From JBGPHT01 sp041484525 (lineage in GTDB: Bacteria; Acidobacteriota; Terriglobia; Bryobacterales; Bryobacteraceae): a stretch of DNA of 14,954 nt. The notes below the pieces were generated by a model. The model worked only from the letters and a program-made list of their open reading frames with translations, did not search any database and was not told the DNA's origin. The stretch's first letter is position 1. Each line of letters starts with the position of its first letter. Location of the stretch: positions 1-14,954 of the forward strand of contig JBGPHT010000184.1 of the NCBI GenBank assembly GCA_041484525.1, written 5' to 3'. This document shows, piece by piece, positions 1-7,608 of this stretch. The position numbers and the translations under genes are program-made.

Positions 1-184
1 GGCCTCAAGGACGGGCAATCCCGCAACGGTCAAGATGTGCGTTCGCCGCACAGCGGCCAGAAGCCTTGCGTATGTGTACGCTCAGACTCTTGTCGTTTTG
101 TTGAGGATGCGTGGGTCTCTCCACTTTTATGTCGCACACCCAACTACTGACCCATCGCCGCGGCGCCGGCGTATCATAGATGTC
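1..184. other. Left-edge stretch without a recognised gene
   Basis: No recognisable gene is seen on either strand. One + frame is open from the window edge to a TGA at about 148-150, but its translation is not recognisable, is Cys- and Ser-rich, and does not look like a conserved protein. An upstream in-frame ATG (position 35) could extend the following Uma2 gene, but the added residues are Arg-rich and unlike the family N-terminus. The last 40 bases hold a candidate promoter for the Uma2 gene. Confidence 0.4.
147..177 (+). promoter_or_regulatory. Candidate promoter for the Uma2 gene, leaderless type
   Basis: A -10-like hexamer TATCAT lies at 172-177. A weak -35-like CTGACC at 147-152 is separated from it by 19 bp. 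The hexamer ends 7 bp before the ATG at 185, so transcription would start at or next to the start codon, and no Shine-Dalgarno sequence is seen. This fits a leaderless transcript. It is a visual match only, and the 19-bp spacer is not optimal. Confidence 0.3.
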
Positions 185-724
185 ATGGGCACGACGACCC
201 TGATGAGTCTCGCCGAGTTCGAACGTCTCGATGGACCCGATGAGATCGAGCTACTTAAAGGAGCGTTGATCCGCGTGCCTCCGCCGCAACGCAATCATAT
301 GGAGATTTGTGAGCGGCTGTTCGAACTGCTCAAGTCCGCCGTCGAACGTTGGCGGAAAGCCAGCCCTGATATTAAACTTGGCAAAGTCCACATGGAGATG
401 GGCTACCTGTTTCCCGGCGATCCGGCGTCGTGGCTTCGCCCGGACGTCAGTCTCACGCATCCCGGACAGCCGGGGAACCGCTACTACGAAGGCGCGCCGC
501 AGATGGTCTTCGAAATCGTCTCGGAGAGCGACACGGCCGCGCACCTGGAAGCCAAAGTTGCGGAGTATCTGGCGCATGGTGCGGCCGAGGTTTGGGTCAT
601 CTACCCGGACAGCCGGCATGCGTGGATCTACTATCCGTTCACTCCGGCGTCCACTCGGGAAACGCAGTCTATCCACAGCCCGCTGCTGCCCGCGATCGAG
701 ATCGCACTCGACGATATTCTCTAG
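185..724 (+). CDS. Uma2 family protein (PD-(D/E)XK nuclease fold)
   Basis: This 179-aa protein matches the Uma2 family (PF05685), a restriction-endonuclease-like fold that is abundant as solitary genes in cyanobacteria and acidobacteria and whose role is largely unknown. The putative metal-binding core is visible. It comprises the RPD motif with Asp87, Glu110 in a FEIVS strand, Lys124 in the helix leading to Tyr128, and the GAAEVWVIYP strand at about 132-141. The length is typical of the family. The ATG at 185 is chosen because the protein then begins with the usual family N-terminus (MSLAEFERL region), whereas the upstream ATG at 35 adds 50 unlike residues. No methylase or specificity partner is adjacent, so a classical restriction role is not supported. 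It is convergent with the small ORF at 748-942. Confidence 0.85.
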   Translation: MGTTTLMSLAEFERLDGPDEIELLKGALIRVPPPQRNHMEICERLFELLKSAVERWRKASPDIKLGKVHMEMGYLFPGDPASWLRPDVSLTHPGQPGNRYYEGAPQMVFEIVSESDTAAHLEAKVAEYLAHGAAEVWVIYPDSRHAWIYYPFTPASTRETQSIHSPLLPAIEIALDDIL

Positions 725-747
725 GAAATCGAACTGGACCTGCTGCC

Positions 748-942
748 TCAGCTCGCGCGGCGCAATTGCCAGCGGGGACGAACGAAAACTTCGCCCGTCA
801 ACTCGCGCCGCACATATCTCGACAGCGAACGCGTCAGCCGCCCCGATTGAATTCGCTTCCAGCGCTTCCACCGAAGGAGGATCAGGACCGTCAGATCGGT
901 AACGGCCAGTAACGCGAAAATGATTGCATCAGCGGCGCCCAT
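748..942 (-). CDS. Possible small single-pass membrane protein
   Basis: This 64-aa ORF has a hydrophobic N-terminal segment (about residues 3-23, rich in Ala, Leu, Ile and Val) followed at once by a cluster of Arg, Lys and Trp. That pattern fits a single membrane helix with a basic cytoplasmic tail. It starts 10 bp after the stop codon of the lytic transglycosylase on the same strand, so the two could be co-transcribed. No clear Shine-Dalgarno sequence precedes its ATG. Codons are mostly GC-ending, like genuine genes nearby. I recognise no family. It could be a chance ORF, but the membrane-like pattern and tight spacing favour a real gene. Confidence 0.4.
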   Translation of the reverse strand: MGAADAIIFALLAVTDLTVLILLRWKRWKRIQSGRLTRSLSRYVRRELTGEVFVRPRWQLRRAS

Positions 943-952
943 GACATCGATT

Positions 953-1570
953 TCACCACGATTCCGCCGTAACGATCGGTGCGTTTCGTAACGGGAGAGT
1001 CCTAGAACTTTTGGGTGTAAACGCGGCCTTGGCCTCGTACTCGAACTGCTTGAAATAGTTCAACACCCGCGCCACGTATTTGCGCGTTTCCCGATACGGC
1101 GGCACTCCACGATAACGGTCCACCACTCGCGGACCCGCATTGTACGCGGCGGTCACACGCTTCATCCAGTCTCGGTACCCGTGGTACTTATCCATCAAAA
1201 CCCGCAGGTAGCGCGTTCCGCCGTCGATGTTCTGCTGCGGAACTTTCGGGTCCACGCCATATTCCTCGGCCGTCCCCGGCATCAACTGCATCAAGCCGAT
1301 CGCACCCTTGGGTGATACGGCGTGACAGTTGAAATTCGACTCCGCCGCCACGATGCTCTTCACGAAAGAGGCGGGCACCTGGTGTTTCTCAGCCGCAGCT
1401 TGAATGTACCCGTGCATCTCCTCTTTGGAGGGAATCACGAGTTCCGGCGCTGGTGGCTGGGGGATGTTGATGGTGATGGCGGGAGGCTCAGGTAATGAGA
1501 AAAAGGTTTCGGCAACTTGGCCGGCAAATGTTGAGAAGCACGCTATTATAGCGATGGCGATACCATTCAT
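953..1570 (-). CDS. Lytic transglycosylase, SLT domain, membrane-anchored or exported
   Basis: This 205-aa protein would cleave the beta-1,4 bond of peptidoglycan between N-acetylmuramic acid and N-acetylglucosamine, forming 1,6-anhydromuropeptides. The SLT (goose-lysozyme-like) domain spans about residues 52-175. It contains the catalytic Glu77 in the AAES motif, GLMQLMP at 92-98, and AYNAGP at 142-147. A hydrophobic N-terminus (residues 3-20) probably acts as a membrane anchor or weak signal peptide. It lacks the usual positive charge, so the exact start is slightly uncertain. A Pro-rich linker (about 28-47) links it to the domain. The gene is divergent from threonine synthase with only 31 bp between the start codons, and a small membrane ORF follows it closely. 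It is a short slt/mltE-like type without LysM repeats. Confidence 0.9.
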   Translation of the reverse strand: MNGIAIAIIACFSTFAGQVAETFFSLPEPPAITINIPQPPAPELVIPSKEEMHGYIQAAAEKHQVPASFVKSIVAAESNFNCHAVSPKGAIGLMQLMPGTAEEYGVDPKVPQQNIDGGTRYLRVLMDKYHGYRDWMKRVTAAYNAGPRVVDRYRGVPPYRETRKYVARVLNYFKQFEYEAKAAFTPKSSRTLPLRNAPIVTAESW

Positions 1571-1583
1571 TCTTGATTCCGAG

Positions 1584-1592
1584 TGCTAGACT
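1584..1592 (+). promoter_or_regulatory. Candidate extended -10 element for the thrC-tldD-tldE operon
   Basis: The sequence TGCTAGACT matches an extended -10 (TGn followed by TAGACT). It ends 9 bp before the thrC ATG at 1602, with no convincing -35 and no Shine-Dalgarno sequence. Transcription would begin within a few bases of the ATG, giving a leaderless or nearly leaderless mRNA. It lies inside the 31-bp gap to the divergent transglycosylase gene. The call rests on visual pattern matching only. Confidence 0.3.
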
Positions 1593-1601
1593 TTTCTTTT
1601 A

Positions 1602-2825
1602 ATGGCCAACGTGACGCATTTGGAGTGCAGTTTATGCAACAAGAGGCATGAGGCAGGGCAGAGCTGGAACCTCTGTAGTTGCGGCGGACCGTTGCTGGTG
1701 CGGTACGACTTGGATAAGATCCGGCATCGCTGGAGACGACGCGAGGTACACAATGGTCCCTCCAGCATGTGGCGCTATGCGCCGGTGTTACCGCCTATGG
1801 ATAATGCCATTACAACATTAGGCGAAGGTTGGACGCCGTTGGTTTCAACAAAACGCCTGGGCGAACGTATTGGCGCCGAGGCGTTATGGGTGAAAGATGA
1901 GGGGTTAAACCCGACCGGTTCCTTCAAAGCGCGCGGTTTGGCGTGCGCAATTTCGATGTGCCGCGAGCTGGGAATTCGCCGCGTGGCGATCCCGTCGGCC
2001 GGCAACGCCGCCAGCGCGCTCGCCGCATACGCCGCCGCCGCCGGCATCGAGTCCCACATCTTCATGCCGCGCGATGTGCCGCAGGCCAATTACCTCGAGT
2101 GCAAAGGGTACGGTGCGGACGTGACGCTGGTCGACGGGCTGATCAGCGACTGCGCCCGGATGGTGGCCGAGCGCAGCCCGCAGGAAGGCTGGTTCGACGT
2201 CAGCACCCTCAAAGAGCCGTACCGCATCGAAGGCAAGAAGACGATGGGATACGAAGTCGCGGAGCAGATGGATTGGGAACTGCCCGAAGCCATCTTCTAT
2301 CCCACTGGCGGCGGCGTGGGCCTGATCGGTATGTGGAAGGCGTTCGAGGAAATGGAGCGCCTCGGCTGGATCGGCAGCAAGCGTCCCAAGATGATCGCGG
2401 TGCAGGCCGCGGGTTGCCAGCCGGTGGTGCGCGCGTACGAAGAGAACGAGCCGCGCAGCCGTTTCTACGACAACGCCCACACGGTGGCGGCGGGCCTGCG
2501 CGTGCCCAAGCCGCTGGGCGATTTCCTGGTGCTGCGCGGCGTTCGCGAAAGCGGCGGCACCGCCATTGCCGTCACCGACGACGAGATGCTGGATGCCGGC
2601 GTCCAACTGGCATCCGACGAAGGCATCTACGCCGCACCCGAGGGCGCCGCCTGCGTGGCCGCGGCGCAGAAGTTGCTGGCCAACGGATTTCTCAAGCCGG
2701 CGGACCGCATCGTGCTCTACAACACCGGCTCCGGCATCAAGTACCCGGAAGCCTATTCCACACGTTTCCCGCGCAGCGCGTCGAGCGAGCAGGACAAGCT
2801 GGGCGGGCTGATCACACCACGATGA
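1602..2825 (+). CDS. thrC: Threonine synthase (PLP-dependent)
   Basis: Threonine synthase converts O-phosphohomoserine to threonine in the cytoplasm, the last step of threonine synthesis. This 407-aa protein has a short N-terminal zinc-ribbon-like segment (Cys9, Cys12, Cys25, Cys27) found in one threonine synthase subgroup. The fold-type II PLP domain follows. The Schiff-base lysine is Lys109 in NPTGSFKARG, the PLP-contacting SAGNAA is at 132-137, the phosphate loop TGGGVG at 235-240, and a C-terminal NTGSG at 374-378. An in-frame TAG just upstream fixes the earliest start at 1602. Its TGA overlaps the tldD ATG (ATGA), so it heads a coupled operon with tldD and tldE. No other threonine-pathway gene is nearby. 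A related PLP lyase such as threonine dehydratase is possible but less likely given the zinc-ribbon. Confidence 0.88.
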   Translation: MANVTHLECSLCNKRHEAGQSWNLCSCGGPLLVRYDLDKIRHRWRRREVHNGPSSMWRYAPVLPPMDNAITTLGEGWTPLVSTKRLGERIGAEALWVKDEGLNPTGSFKARGLACAISMCRELGIRRVAIPSAGNAASALAAYAAAAGIESHIFMPRDVPQANYLECKGYGADVTLVDGLISDCARMVAERSPQEGWFDVSTLKEPYRIEGKKTMGYEVAEQMDWELPEAIFYPTGGGVGLIGMWKAFEEMERLGWIGSKRPKMIAVQAAGCQPVVRAYEENEPRSRFYDNAHTVAAGLRVPKPLGDFLVLRGVRESGGTAIAVTDDEMLDAGVQLASDEGIYAAPEGAACVAAAQKLLANGFLKPADRIVLYNTGSGIKYPEAYSTRFPRSASSEQDKLGGLITPR

Positions 2826-4276
2826 AGGACCTCGCGCTTCAAGCGCTCGACGCGGTGGCGCGCCGCGGCGCAGCCTACGCCGATGTGCGGGCCATCGAAA
2901 CACGCGATCGCGAAGTCGCCACCAAGAATGGCAAGGTGGCGAACATCGCCAGCTCGGAATCGCAAGGCATCGGCATCCGCGTGCTGGCGTTCGGATGCTG
3001 GGGCTTCGCCGCCACCGATGTTTTGACCGCGGACGGGATCGAACGCGCCGCCTCGCTCGCCCTCGAAATCGCGCGCGCCGGCACCGCCGCCAAACAGCAC
3101 GATGTGACGCTGGCGCCCGAAGAGAAATACGAGGCCACGTGGGTCTCGCCGTTCAGCATCGACCCGTTCACCATTCCCGTAGACCAGAACCTGGCGGTGC
3201 TGCTGGCCGTGGATCAGGAACTGCGCCACCATCCGCGGATCAACCTGGCCGAGGCCGCGATGCACTTCGAGCGGCGGCGGCAAGTGTTCGCCTCTACACT
3301 CGGCAGCCTGATCGACCAGACCCGCTACCTCTCCGGCGCCGGCTTCTCGGCCCTCAGCTTTCAGGGATCCGAGATCCAGAAGCGGTCCTATCCGAATTCG
3401 TTCGGCGGCCAATATCAGCTCAAAGGCTACGAGCTGGTGGATGAGCTGCGCCTGCTGGAGCACGCCCCGCGTATCGCCGAAGAAGCAGTGGCGCTCCACT
3501 CGGCGGATCAATGTCCGGAGGGCGAATTCGACCTGATTCTCGACAGCTCGCAGCTCGGCCTGCAGATTCACGAATCCATCGGCCACCCGATCGAGCTCGA
3601 CCGCGTGCTCGGCAGCGAGGCCAACTACGCCGGCATGAGCTTCCTGACGCTCGACCAGCTCGACCGCCTCCGCTATGGCTCCGACATCGTCAACGTGGTA
3701 TGCGACGCACGCCTGGAGCACGGTCCGGGCCTCGGGACTTTCGCCTTCGACGACGAGGGCGTGCCGGCGCAATCCACCGATATCATCCGCAACGGCCAGT
3801 TCCGCGGCTACATGACTTCCCGCGAAACTGCCGCCACCATTGGCCACGCGCGGTCGAATGGCTGCATGCGCGCCGACGGATGGGCTCGCCTGCCGCTCAT
3901 CCGCATGACCAACGTCAGCCTGCTGCCCGGCGAGCAATCGCTCGAAGAAGTATTCGACACCGGCCATGGCATCTACATGGAGACCAACCGGAGCTGGTCG
4001 ATCGACGACAAGCGCTACAACTTCCAGTTCGGCTGCGAAATCGGTTGGGAGATCCGCGGCGGCAAGCGCGGGCGCATGTTGAAGAACCCGAGCTACAGCG
4101 GCATCTCGACGGAATTCTGGAACGCCTGCGCCGCCATCGCCGGGCGCGAACACTGGACGCTGTGGGGCGTGCCCAACTGCGGCAAGGGCCAGCCCGAACA
4201 GGTGATGGGCACCGGCCATGGCGCCAGCCCCGCGCGATTCCGCAAGATCCGCATCGGGAGCGCGTATGCCGGATAA
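2822..4276 (+). CDS. tldD: TldD metalloprotease subunit
   Basis: TldD is the zinc-bearing subunit of the TldD/TldE heterodimeric protease. That enzyme degrades unfolded peptides and in E. coli matures microcin B17 and removes CcdA antitoxin. This 484-aa protein has the family zinc motif HExxxH, seen as HESIGH with His250, Glu251 and His255. It also has the C-terminal metal-ligand cysteine, Cys453 in PNCGKGQP, so the active site looks intact. Its length is normal for the family. The ATG at 2822 overlaps the threonine synthase stop by 4 bp (ATGA), and no separate ribosome binding site is needed. It overlaps the next gene by 11 bp, as expected for subunits made in stoichiometric amounts. Confidence 0.93.
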   Translation: MKDLALQALDAVARRGAAYADVRAIETRDREVATKNGKVANIASSESQGIGIRVLAFGCWGFAATDVLTADGIERAASLALEIARAGTAAKQHDVTLAPEEKYEATWVSPFSIDPFTIPVDQNLAVLLAVDQELRHHPRINLAEAAMHFERRRQVFASTLGSLIDQTRYLSGAGFSALSFQGSEIQKRSYPNSFGGQYQLKGYELVDELRLLEHAPRIAEEAVALHSADQCPEGEFDLILDSSQLGLQIHESIGHPIELDRVLGSEANYAGMSFLTLDQLDRLRYGSDIVNVVCDARLEHGPGLGTFAFDDEGVPAQSTDIIRNGQFRGYMTSRETAATIGHARSNGCMRADGWARLPLIRMTNVSLLPGEQSLEEVFDTGHGIYMETNRSWSIDDKRYNFQFGCEIGWEIRGGKRGRMLKNPSYSGISTEFWNACAAIAGREHWTLWGVPNCGKGQPEQVMGTGHGASPARFRKIRIGSAYAG

Positions 4277-5609
4277 AGCCGCGTGCGAAGAGATCTTCGC
4301 CCAAGCCGCCGATGCCGCGCGCTCGCTCGGCGTCACCGGAATCGAAGTCATCATCAGCGGCGAGGATTCCGCGCTCACCCGCTTCGCCAACAACGCCATC
4401 CACCAGAACGTGGCCGAGTGTACCACGCAACTCTCGGTGCGCCCCGTGATTGATGGCCGCACGGCGCGCGCTTCCACCAACCGCGTGGACCGCGAAGGCA
4501 TCCGCGCGGTGGTGGAGCATGCCGTTGCCTTCACGCGCCTCACCGAGTCCGATGCCGACCTGCCGCCGCTCGCCGATCCCTCGGAGTACGAGCCCGTGGC
4601 GCGCCACTTCGAAGCCACTGCGCGGGCTACTCCTGAAGAGCGCGCGCTGGCCGTGGCCGAAGCGATAGGCGTGGTGGAAGATGCCGGACAGATCGCGGCC
4701 GGGATCTACTCGACGGGCGAATCCAGTTCCGCGCTGCTCAATTCACGCGGCGTTTCGGCGTGGTACGGCGAGACCATGGCGCGGTTTTCGATCACCGCCA
4801 TGGCCGCCAACAGCTCCGGGTGGGCCAAGGCCAGCGCCTGCTACCACGGCGATCTCGATCCCGTTCAACTGGCCGTCACCGCCGCCCGGAAGGCCACCGT
4901 CTCGCGCGGTCCGCGCGAATTGCCGGCGGGCCGCTACACCGTGATCCTCGAGCCCGCCGCCGTGCTCGATCTCGCTGGCCAGATGTTCGCCGATTTCAGC
5001 GCCACCGCCATCCGCGACGGCCGGAGTTTCCTCAACGACCGCATCGGGCAAAAGCTGTTCGGCGAAAACATTACGATCCACGACGATGCCTGGGACTCGA
5101 GCCAGGCGGGCGCGCCCTTCGATGGCGAAGGCGTGGCGCGCCGCCGCCTCACGCTGGTGGACCGGGGCGTGGTGCGCGACATCGCGTACTGCCGGCAGGC
5201 CGCCGCTCTCGCCGGCGTGACGCCGACCGGCCACGGTTTCCCGCTGCCGAACGAACTCGGTGAAGCGCCGATGAACATAGTGATCGCGGGCGGCGACACG
5301 CCCGTCGATGAGATGATCGCGTCGACCGACCGCGGCATTCTGGTGACCCGCCTCTGGTACATTCGCGAAGTCGCTCCGTACGAGAAAATCTTCACCGGCA
5401 TGACGCGCGACGGCACGTTTCTGGTGGAAGGCGGCGAGGTAGTGGCGGGCGTTCGGAATTTCCGCTTCAACCAGAGCTTGCTGGAAATGCTGTCGAACGT
5501 CGAGGCGCTATCCCCTTCGGTGCGGGCCTCGGGGGAAGAGGCATTCGATATGGTGGTGCCGGCGATGAAGGTGCGCGGCTTCCACTTTACGGAAGTGACG
5601 CGGTTCTAA
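4266..5609 (+). CDS. tldE: TldE/PmbA, non-catalytic partner of TldD
   Basis: This 447-aa protein is the PmbA/TldE subunit that pairs with TldD to enclose the proteolytic chamber. It shows the PmbA_TldD fold throughout, with no HExxxH motif, as expected for the subunit that does not bind zinc. Family-like segments include the FANNAIHQN region near residue 40 and the C-terminal GMTRDGTFLVEGGEVVAGVRNFRFNQ-type region (about 379-405). The ATG at 4266 is chosen over the in-frame ATG at 4218 because a good Shine-Dalgarno sequence, GGGAG at 4256-4260, sits 5 bp upstream. The overlap with tldD is 11 bp. The TAA stop overlaps the stop of the convergent PEP-CTERM gene. An alternative symbol is pmbA. 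Confidence 0.92.
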   Translation: MPDKAACEEIFAQAADAARSLGVTGIEVIISGEDSALTRFANNAIHQNVAECTTQLSVRPVIDGRTARASTNRVDREGIRAVVEHAVAFTRLTESDADLPPLADPSEYEPVARHFEATARATPEERALAVAEAIGVVEDAGQIAAGIYSTGESSSALLNSRGVSAWYGETMARFSITAMAANSSGWAKASACYHGDLDPVQLAVTAARKATVSRGPRELPAGRYTVILEPAAVLDLAGQMFADFSATAIRDGRSFLNDRIGQKLFGENITIHDDAWDSSQAGAPFDGEGVARRRLTLVDRGVVRDIAYCRQAAALAGVTPTGHGFPLPNELGEAPMNIVIAGGDTPVDEMIASTDRGILVTRLWYIREVAPYEKIFTGMTRDGTFLVEGGEVVAGVRNFRFNQSLLEMLSNVEALSPSVRASGEEAFDMVVPAMKVRGFHFTEVTRF

Positions 5610-6100
5610 CGTGAGTGGTGCCGGTGCGCGCGCCTGCAAATCGCCAACAGCGCCGCGCAAACCAGGATCGCGCTGGCCGGTTCCGGTGTTACCGTCAACG
5701 ATCCGCTTACGTTGTTCGAGCCGATCGAATCTCCGTTGATGTCGTGCTGGTCTGAAAAGGCGGCGACACCAAAATTGTGCGTAGTCGGCAGTGCATCTAT
5801 TGGTACCGAGATATCGGCGACGATACCCGAGAATTGCCCACCAGCTTGAAGGGTGAAAGGGATAGCCGGTTCGGTGAGCGGGAAAATTGGGGTTACGAAA
5901 TCCGCCGGAGGGTTGAGAAAGACAAAAGATACGATATCGATCGGTGCGTTGTCAGTGTTCGTCAGAACCCCATGATAGATTGCAACCGAGCCTGGCAAAA
6001 CGGTTTGATCGGCGTCGGTAAGTGAGAAAATCAAGGCTGCGGAAGCGGCGCTGGACGCAACCAGCAGCACCAGCAGACATGCAAGAACGCTTTTGGCCAT
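5606..6100 (-). CDS. PEP-CTERM sorting-domain protein, small exported
   Basis: This 164-aa protein has a signal peptide (residues 1-22, a hydrophobic run ending ASSAASAA). Its centre is a beta-rich domain with no recognised family. The C-terminal PEP-CTERM signal has Pro139-Glu140-Pro141, a hydrophobic helix (about 143-155) and a terminal Arg/His-rich tail. Such signals are cut by exosortase, which places the protein at the envelope or releases it, often in strains that make exopolysaccharide. No exosortase lies in this window. The start at 6100 is preferred because GAGGGGG (6107-6113) is 6 bp upstream. An ATG at 6106 and a GTG at 6121 are in frame but too close to, or upstream of, that site. 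The gene is convergent with tldE and their stop codons overlap by 4 bp. Confidence 0.85.
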   Translation of the reverse strand: MAKSVLACLLVLLVASSAASAALIFSLTDADQTVLPGSVAIYHGVLTNTDNAPIDIVSFVFLNPPADFVTPIFPLTEPAIPFTLQAGGQFSGIVADISVPIDALPTTHNFGVAAFSDQHDINGDSIGSNNVSGSLTVTPEPASAILVCAALLAICRRAHRHHSR

Positions 6101-6106
6101 CGCCAT

Positions 6107-6113
6107 CCCCCTC
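6107..6113 (-). promoter_or_regulatory. Ribosome binding site that decides the PEP-CTERM protein start
   Basis: On the minus strand this reads GAGGGGG and ends 6 bp before the ATG at 6100. The alternative ATG at 6106 directly abuts it, and the GTG at 6121 lies upstream of it, so the site favours 6100. Confidence 0.55.
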
Positions 6114-6135
6114 AAATACACTTACGTTTTCGCGG

Positions 6136-7545
6136 CTACGCTTTCCGGCCCATCTTCTCCATCTCGGCGAAGTACACCTTGCGGCCTTCATCCATCGCCA
6201 GGTTCGACAGAATCACCGCCACCGAATCGGCGAGACCGACCTCCACATCCGCCTTCGGCTTTTGTCCGTCGCGGCAATTGCGGAAGAAGCTCTCCAGTTC
6301 CACGTCTACAGGATTCCGCTGCTCTTCCTGCATCATCACGCCCTTCGACGTGAGCCAGCGGCGCGCAAACTTCACTTCGCGGTTCAGGAAGCCTTCGTTA
6401 CCGGTCATTTCGAGATCGCTCGTCAGGATGGGAATTGGTCCGCTGGCCCCGGGACCGGCAACCATGGTAGCGCCGGCCACCTTCGGAGCTTCCTTCTTCG
6501 CTTCGCCTACGTTCGTGGCCTTGGGAGGCTCGCGATACCACCACGCGATACACGGAGAGCCCTTGGGCTCGTAGTTGTTCGGGCCGTCGCCCACCGTGAT
6601 TTCGATGGTGCCGTCGGTGCCCATGATGATCTCACCCATCTCGCCGCGCGTGCCGTTGAAGTAGGGCAGGAACTGATTGGTGCTGATCGATGAATACGTC
6701 AGCTTCTGGCCGTTGGGATATTTGTAGATCAGTTGAATATTGTCGTAGACATCGCGGCCGTCCTTCAGTATGTCGAGGCTGCCCAGGCCCATGACGAATT
6801 CCGGTGAGGAACCGAACATCCAGTCGGAGACGTCCACCTGGTGCGAAGTGAGCTCGGCCGTCAGACCGCCCGACATGGAGCGGAAGACGCGCCAGTTGGC
6901 GATGTTGCTCTCGCCGCCGGGCTTCATGGTCCACAGGCTGCTCGGCTTGTTGATCATGTTGCGGTGCCACTGCGCGTGGATGTGGTGCACCTTGCCGAGA
7001 ATGCCCTTGTCCACCATCTGCTTGACGGTCTGATAGAAGTAGCTGTAGCGCCGCTGCAGGCCGGTCTGCAGCGTCTGCTTGGGATGCTCCGCCGCCAGCG
7101 CGCGGAGAGCGTGCACCTCTTCCGGCTTGAACACCAGACACTTCTCGCAGAACACGTGCTTGCCCGCCATCAGGGCGTCCCGCGTAATCTCGAAATGCTT
7201 GAACAGCGGGGTGGTGCAGAAAACGGCGTCCACGTCCTTCTGCGCCAGCAGCTCGCGATAATCCTTGAACGTCTTCGGGTTCGTTCCGATGGTCTTGGAG
7301 GCGAGATCGAGCTGCTCCGGGCGAATATCGCACAGGGCTACGCAGCGGCCGTTATCGATGTCCTTGAGGTGCTTCAGCAGGTAGGTGCCGCGGCTGCCGG
7401 TGCCGATCATTCCGAATTGGACCTGGTCATTCGCAGCCCTCACCTTCTGGATGAACGGCGCCTCGATGGCGGTGACGGCGGCTGCGACTGTGGTCACGGC
7501 TCCGGCGGTTTTGACAAAATCGCGGCGGGAAGGATCTTGGGCCAT
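6136..7545 (-). CDS. Tat-exported Gfo/Idh/MocA family oxidoreductase
   Basis: This 469-aa NAD(P)-dependent oxidoreductase probably acts on sugars or sugar derivatives; the substrate cannot be told. It begins with a twin-arginine signal (SRRDFVK at 6-12, then a hydrophobic stretch to about residue 30, and a cleavage region near VRA at 35-37), so it is exported folded with cofactor bound. The Rossmann domain has the GTGSRG dinucleotide loop at about 48-53. The conserved Glu-Lys follows as Glu134-Lys135, here EKC rather than the usual EKP. The C-terminal alpha/beta domain includes TGLQRRYSYF at about 161-170. Tat-exported members are common in Acidobacteriota and Planctomycetes. The ATG at 7545 is chosen because it places the Tat motif at the N-terminus; the longer in-frame start at 7728 would bury it. 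A weak GAGG lies about 11 bp upstream. Confidence 0.9.
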   Translation of the reverse strand: MAQDPSRRDFVKTAGAVTTVAAAVTAIEAPFIQKVRAANDQVQFGMIGTGSRGTYLLKHLKDIDNGRCVALCDIRPEQLDLASKTIGTNPKTFKDYRELLAQKDVDAVFCTTPLFKHFEITRDALMAGKHVFCEKCLVFKPEEVHALRALAAEHPKQTLQTGLQRRYSYFYQTVKQMVDKGILGKVHHIHAQWHRNMINKPSSLWTMKPGGESNIANWRVFRSMSGGLTAELTSHQVDVSDWMFGSSPEFVMGLGSLDILKDGRDVYDNIQLIYKYPNGQKLTYSSISTNQFLPYFNGTRGEMGEIIMGTDGTIEITVGDGPNNYEPKGSPCIAWWYREPPKATNVGEAKKEAPKVAGATMVAGPGASGPIPILTSDLEMTGNEGFLNREVKFARRWLTSKGVMMQEEQRNPVDVELESFFRNCRDGQKPKADVEVGLADSVAVILSNLAMDEGRKVYFAEMEKMGRKA

Positions 7546-7608
7546 ACGTGGGCAACCTCGATAGTGAGTATTTCTCCCGAATTGTAACATCATCACTACC
7601 GCGGCTAG

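Noticed and set aside
251..871. Minus-strand ORF of 206 aa across the Uma2 gene
   Set aside because: It is the antisense shadow of the Uma2 gene. Its translation is Arg-rich and unlike a conserved protein.
1943..2821. Upstream 293-codon extension of the tldD frame
   Set aside because: It lies in the out-of-frame shadow of thrC and is Arg-rich. TldD homology begins at the ATG at 2822.
1905..2903. Long minus-strand ORF of 332 aa opposite threonine synthase
   Set aside because: High-GC antisense frame with His/Arg-rich composition, while the + strand encodes a clear threonine synthase.
2753..4618. Minus-strand ORF of 621 aa opposite tldD
   Set aside because: Antisense of tldD and the start of tldE. 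Long open frames on the opposite strand are common at this GC content.
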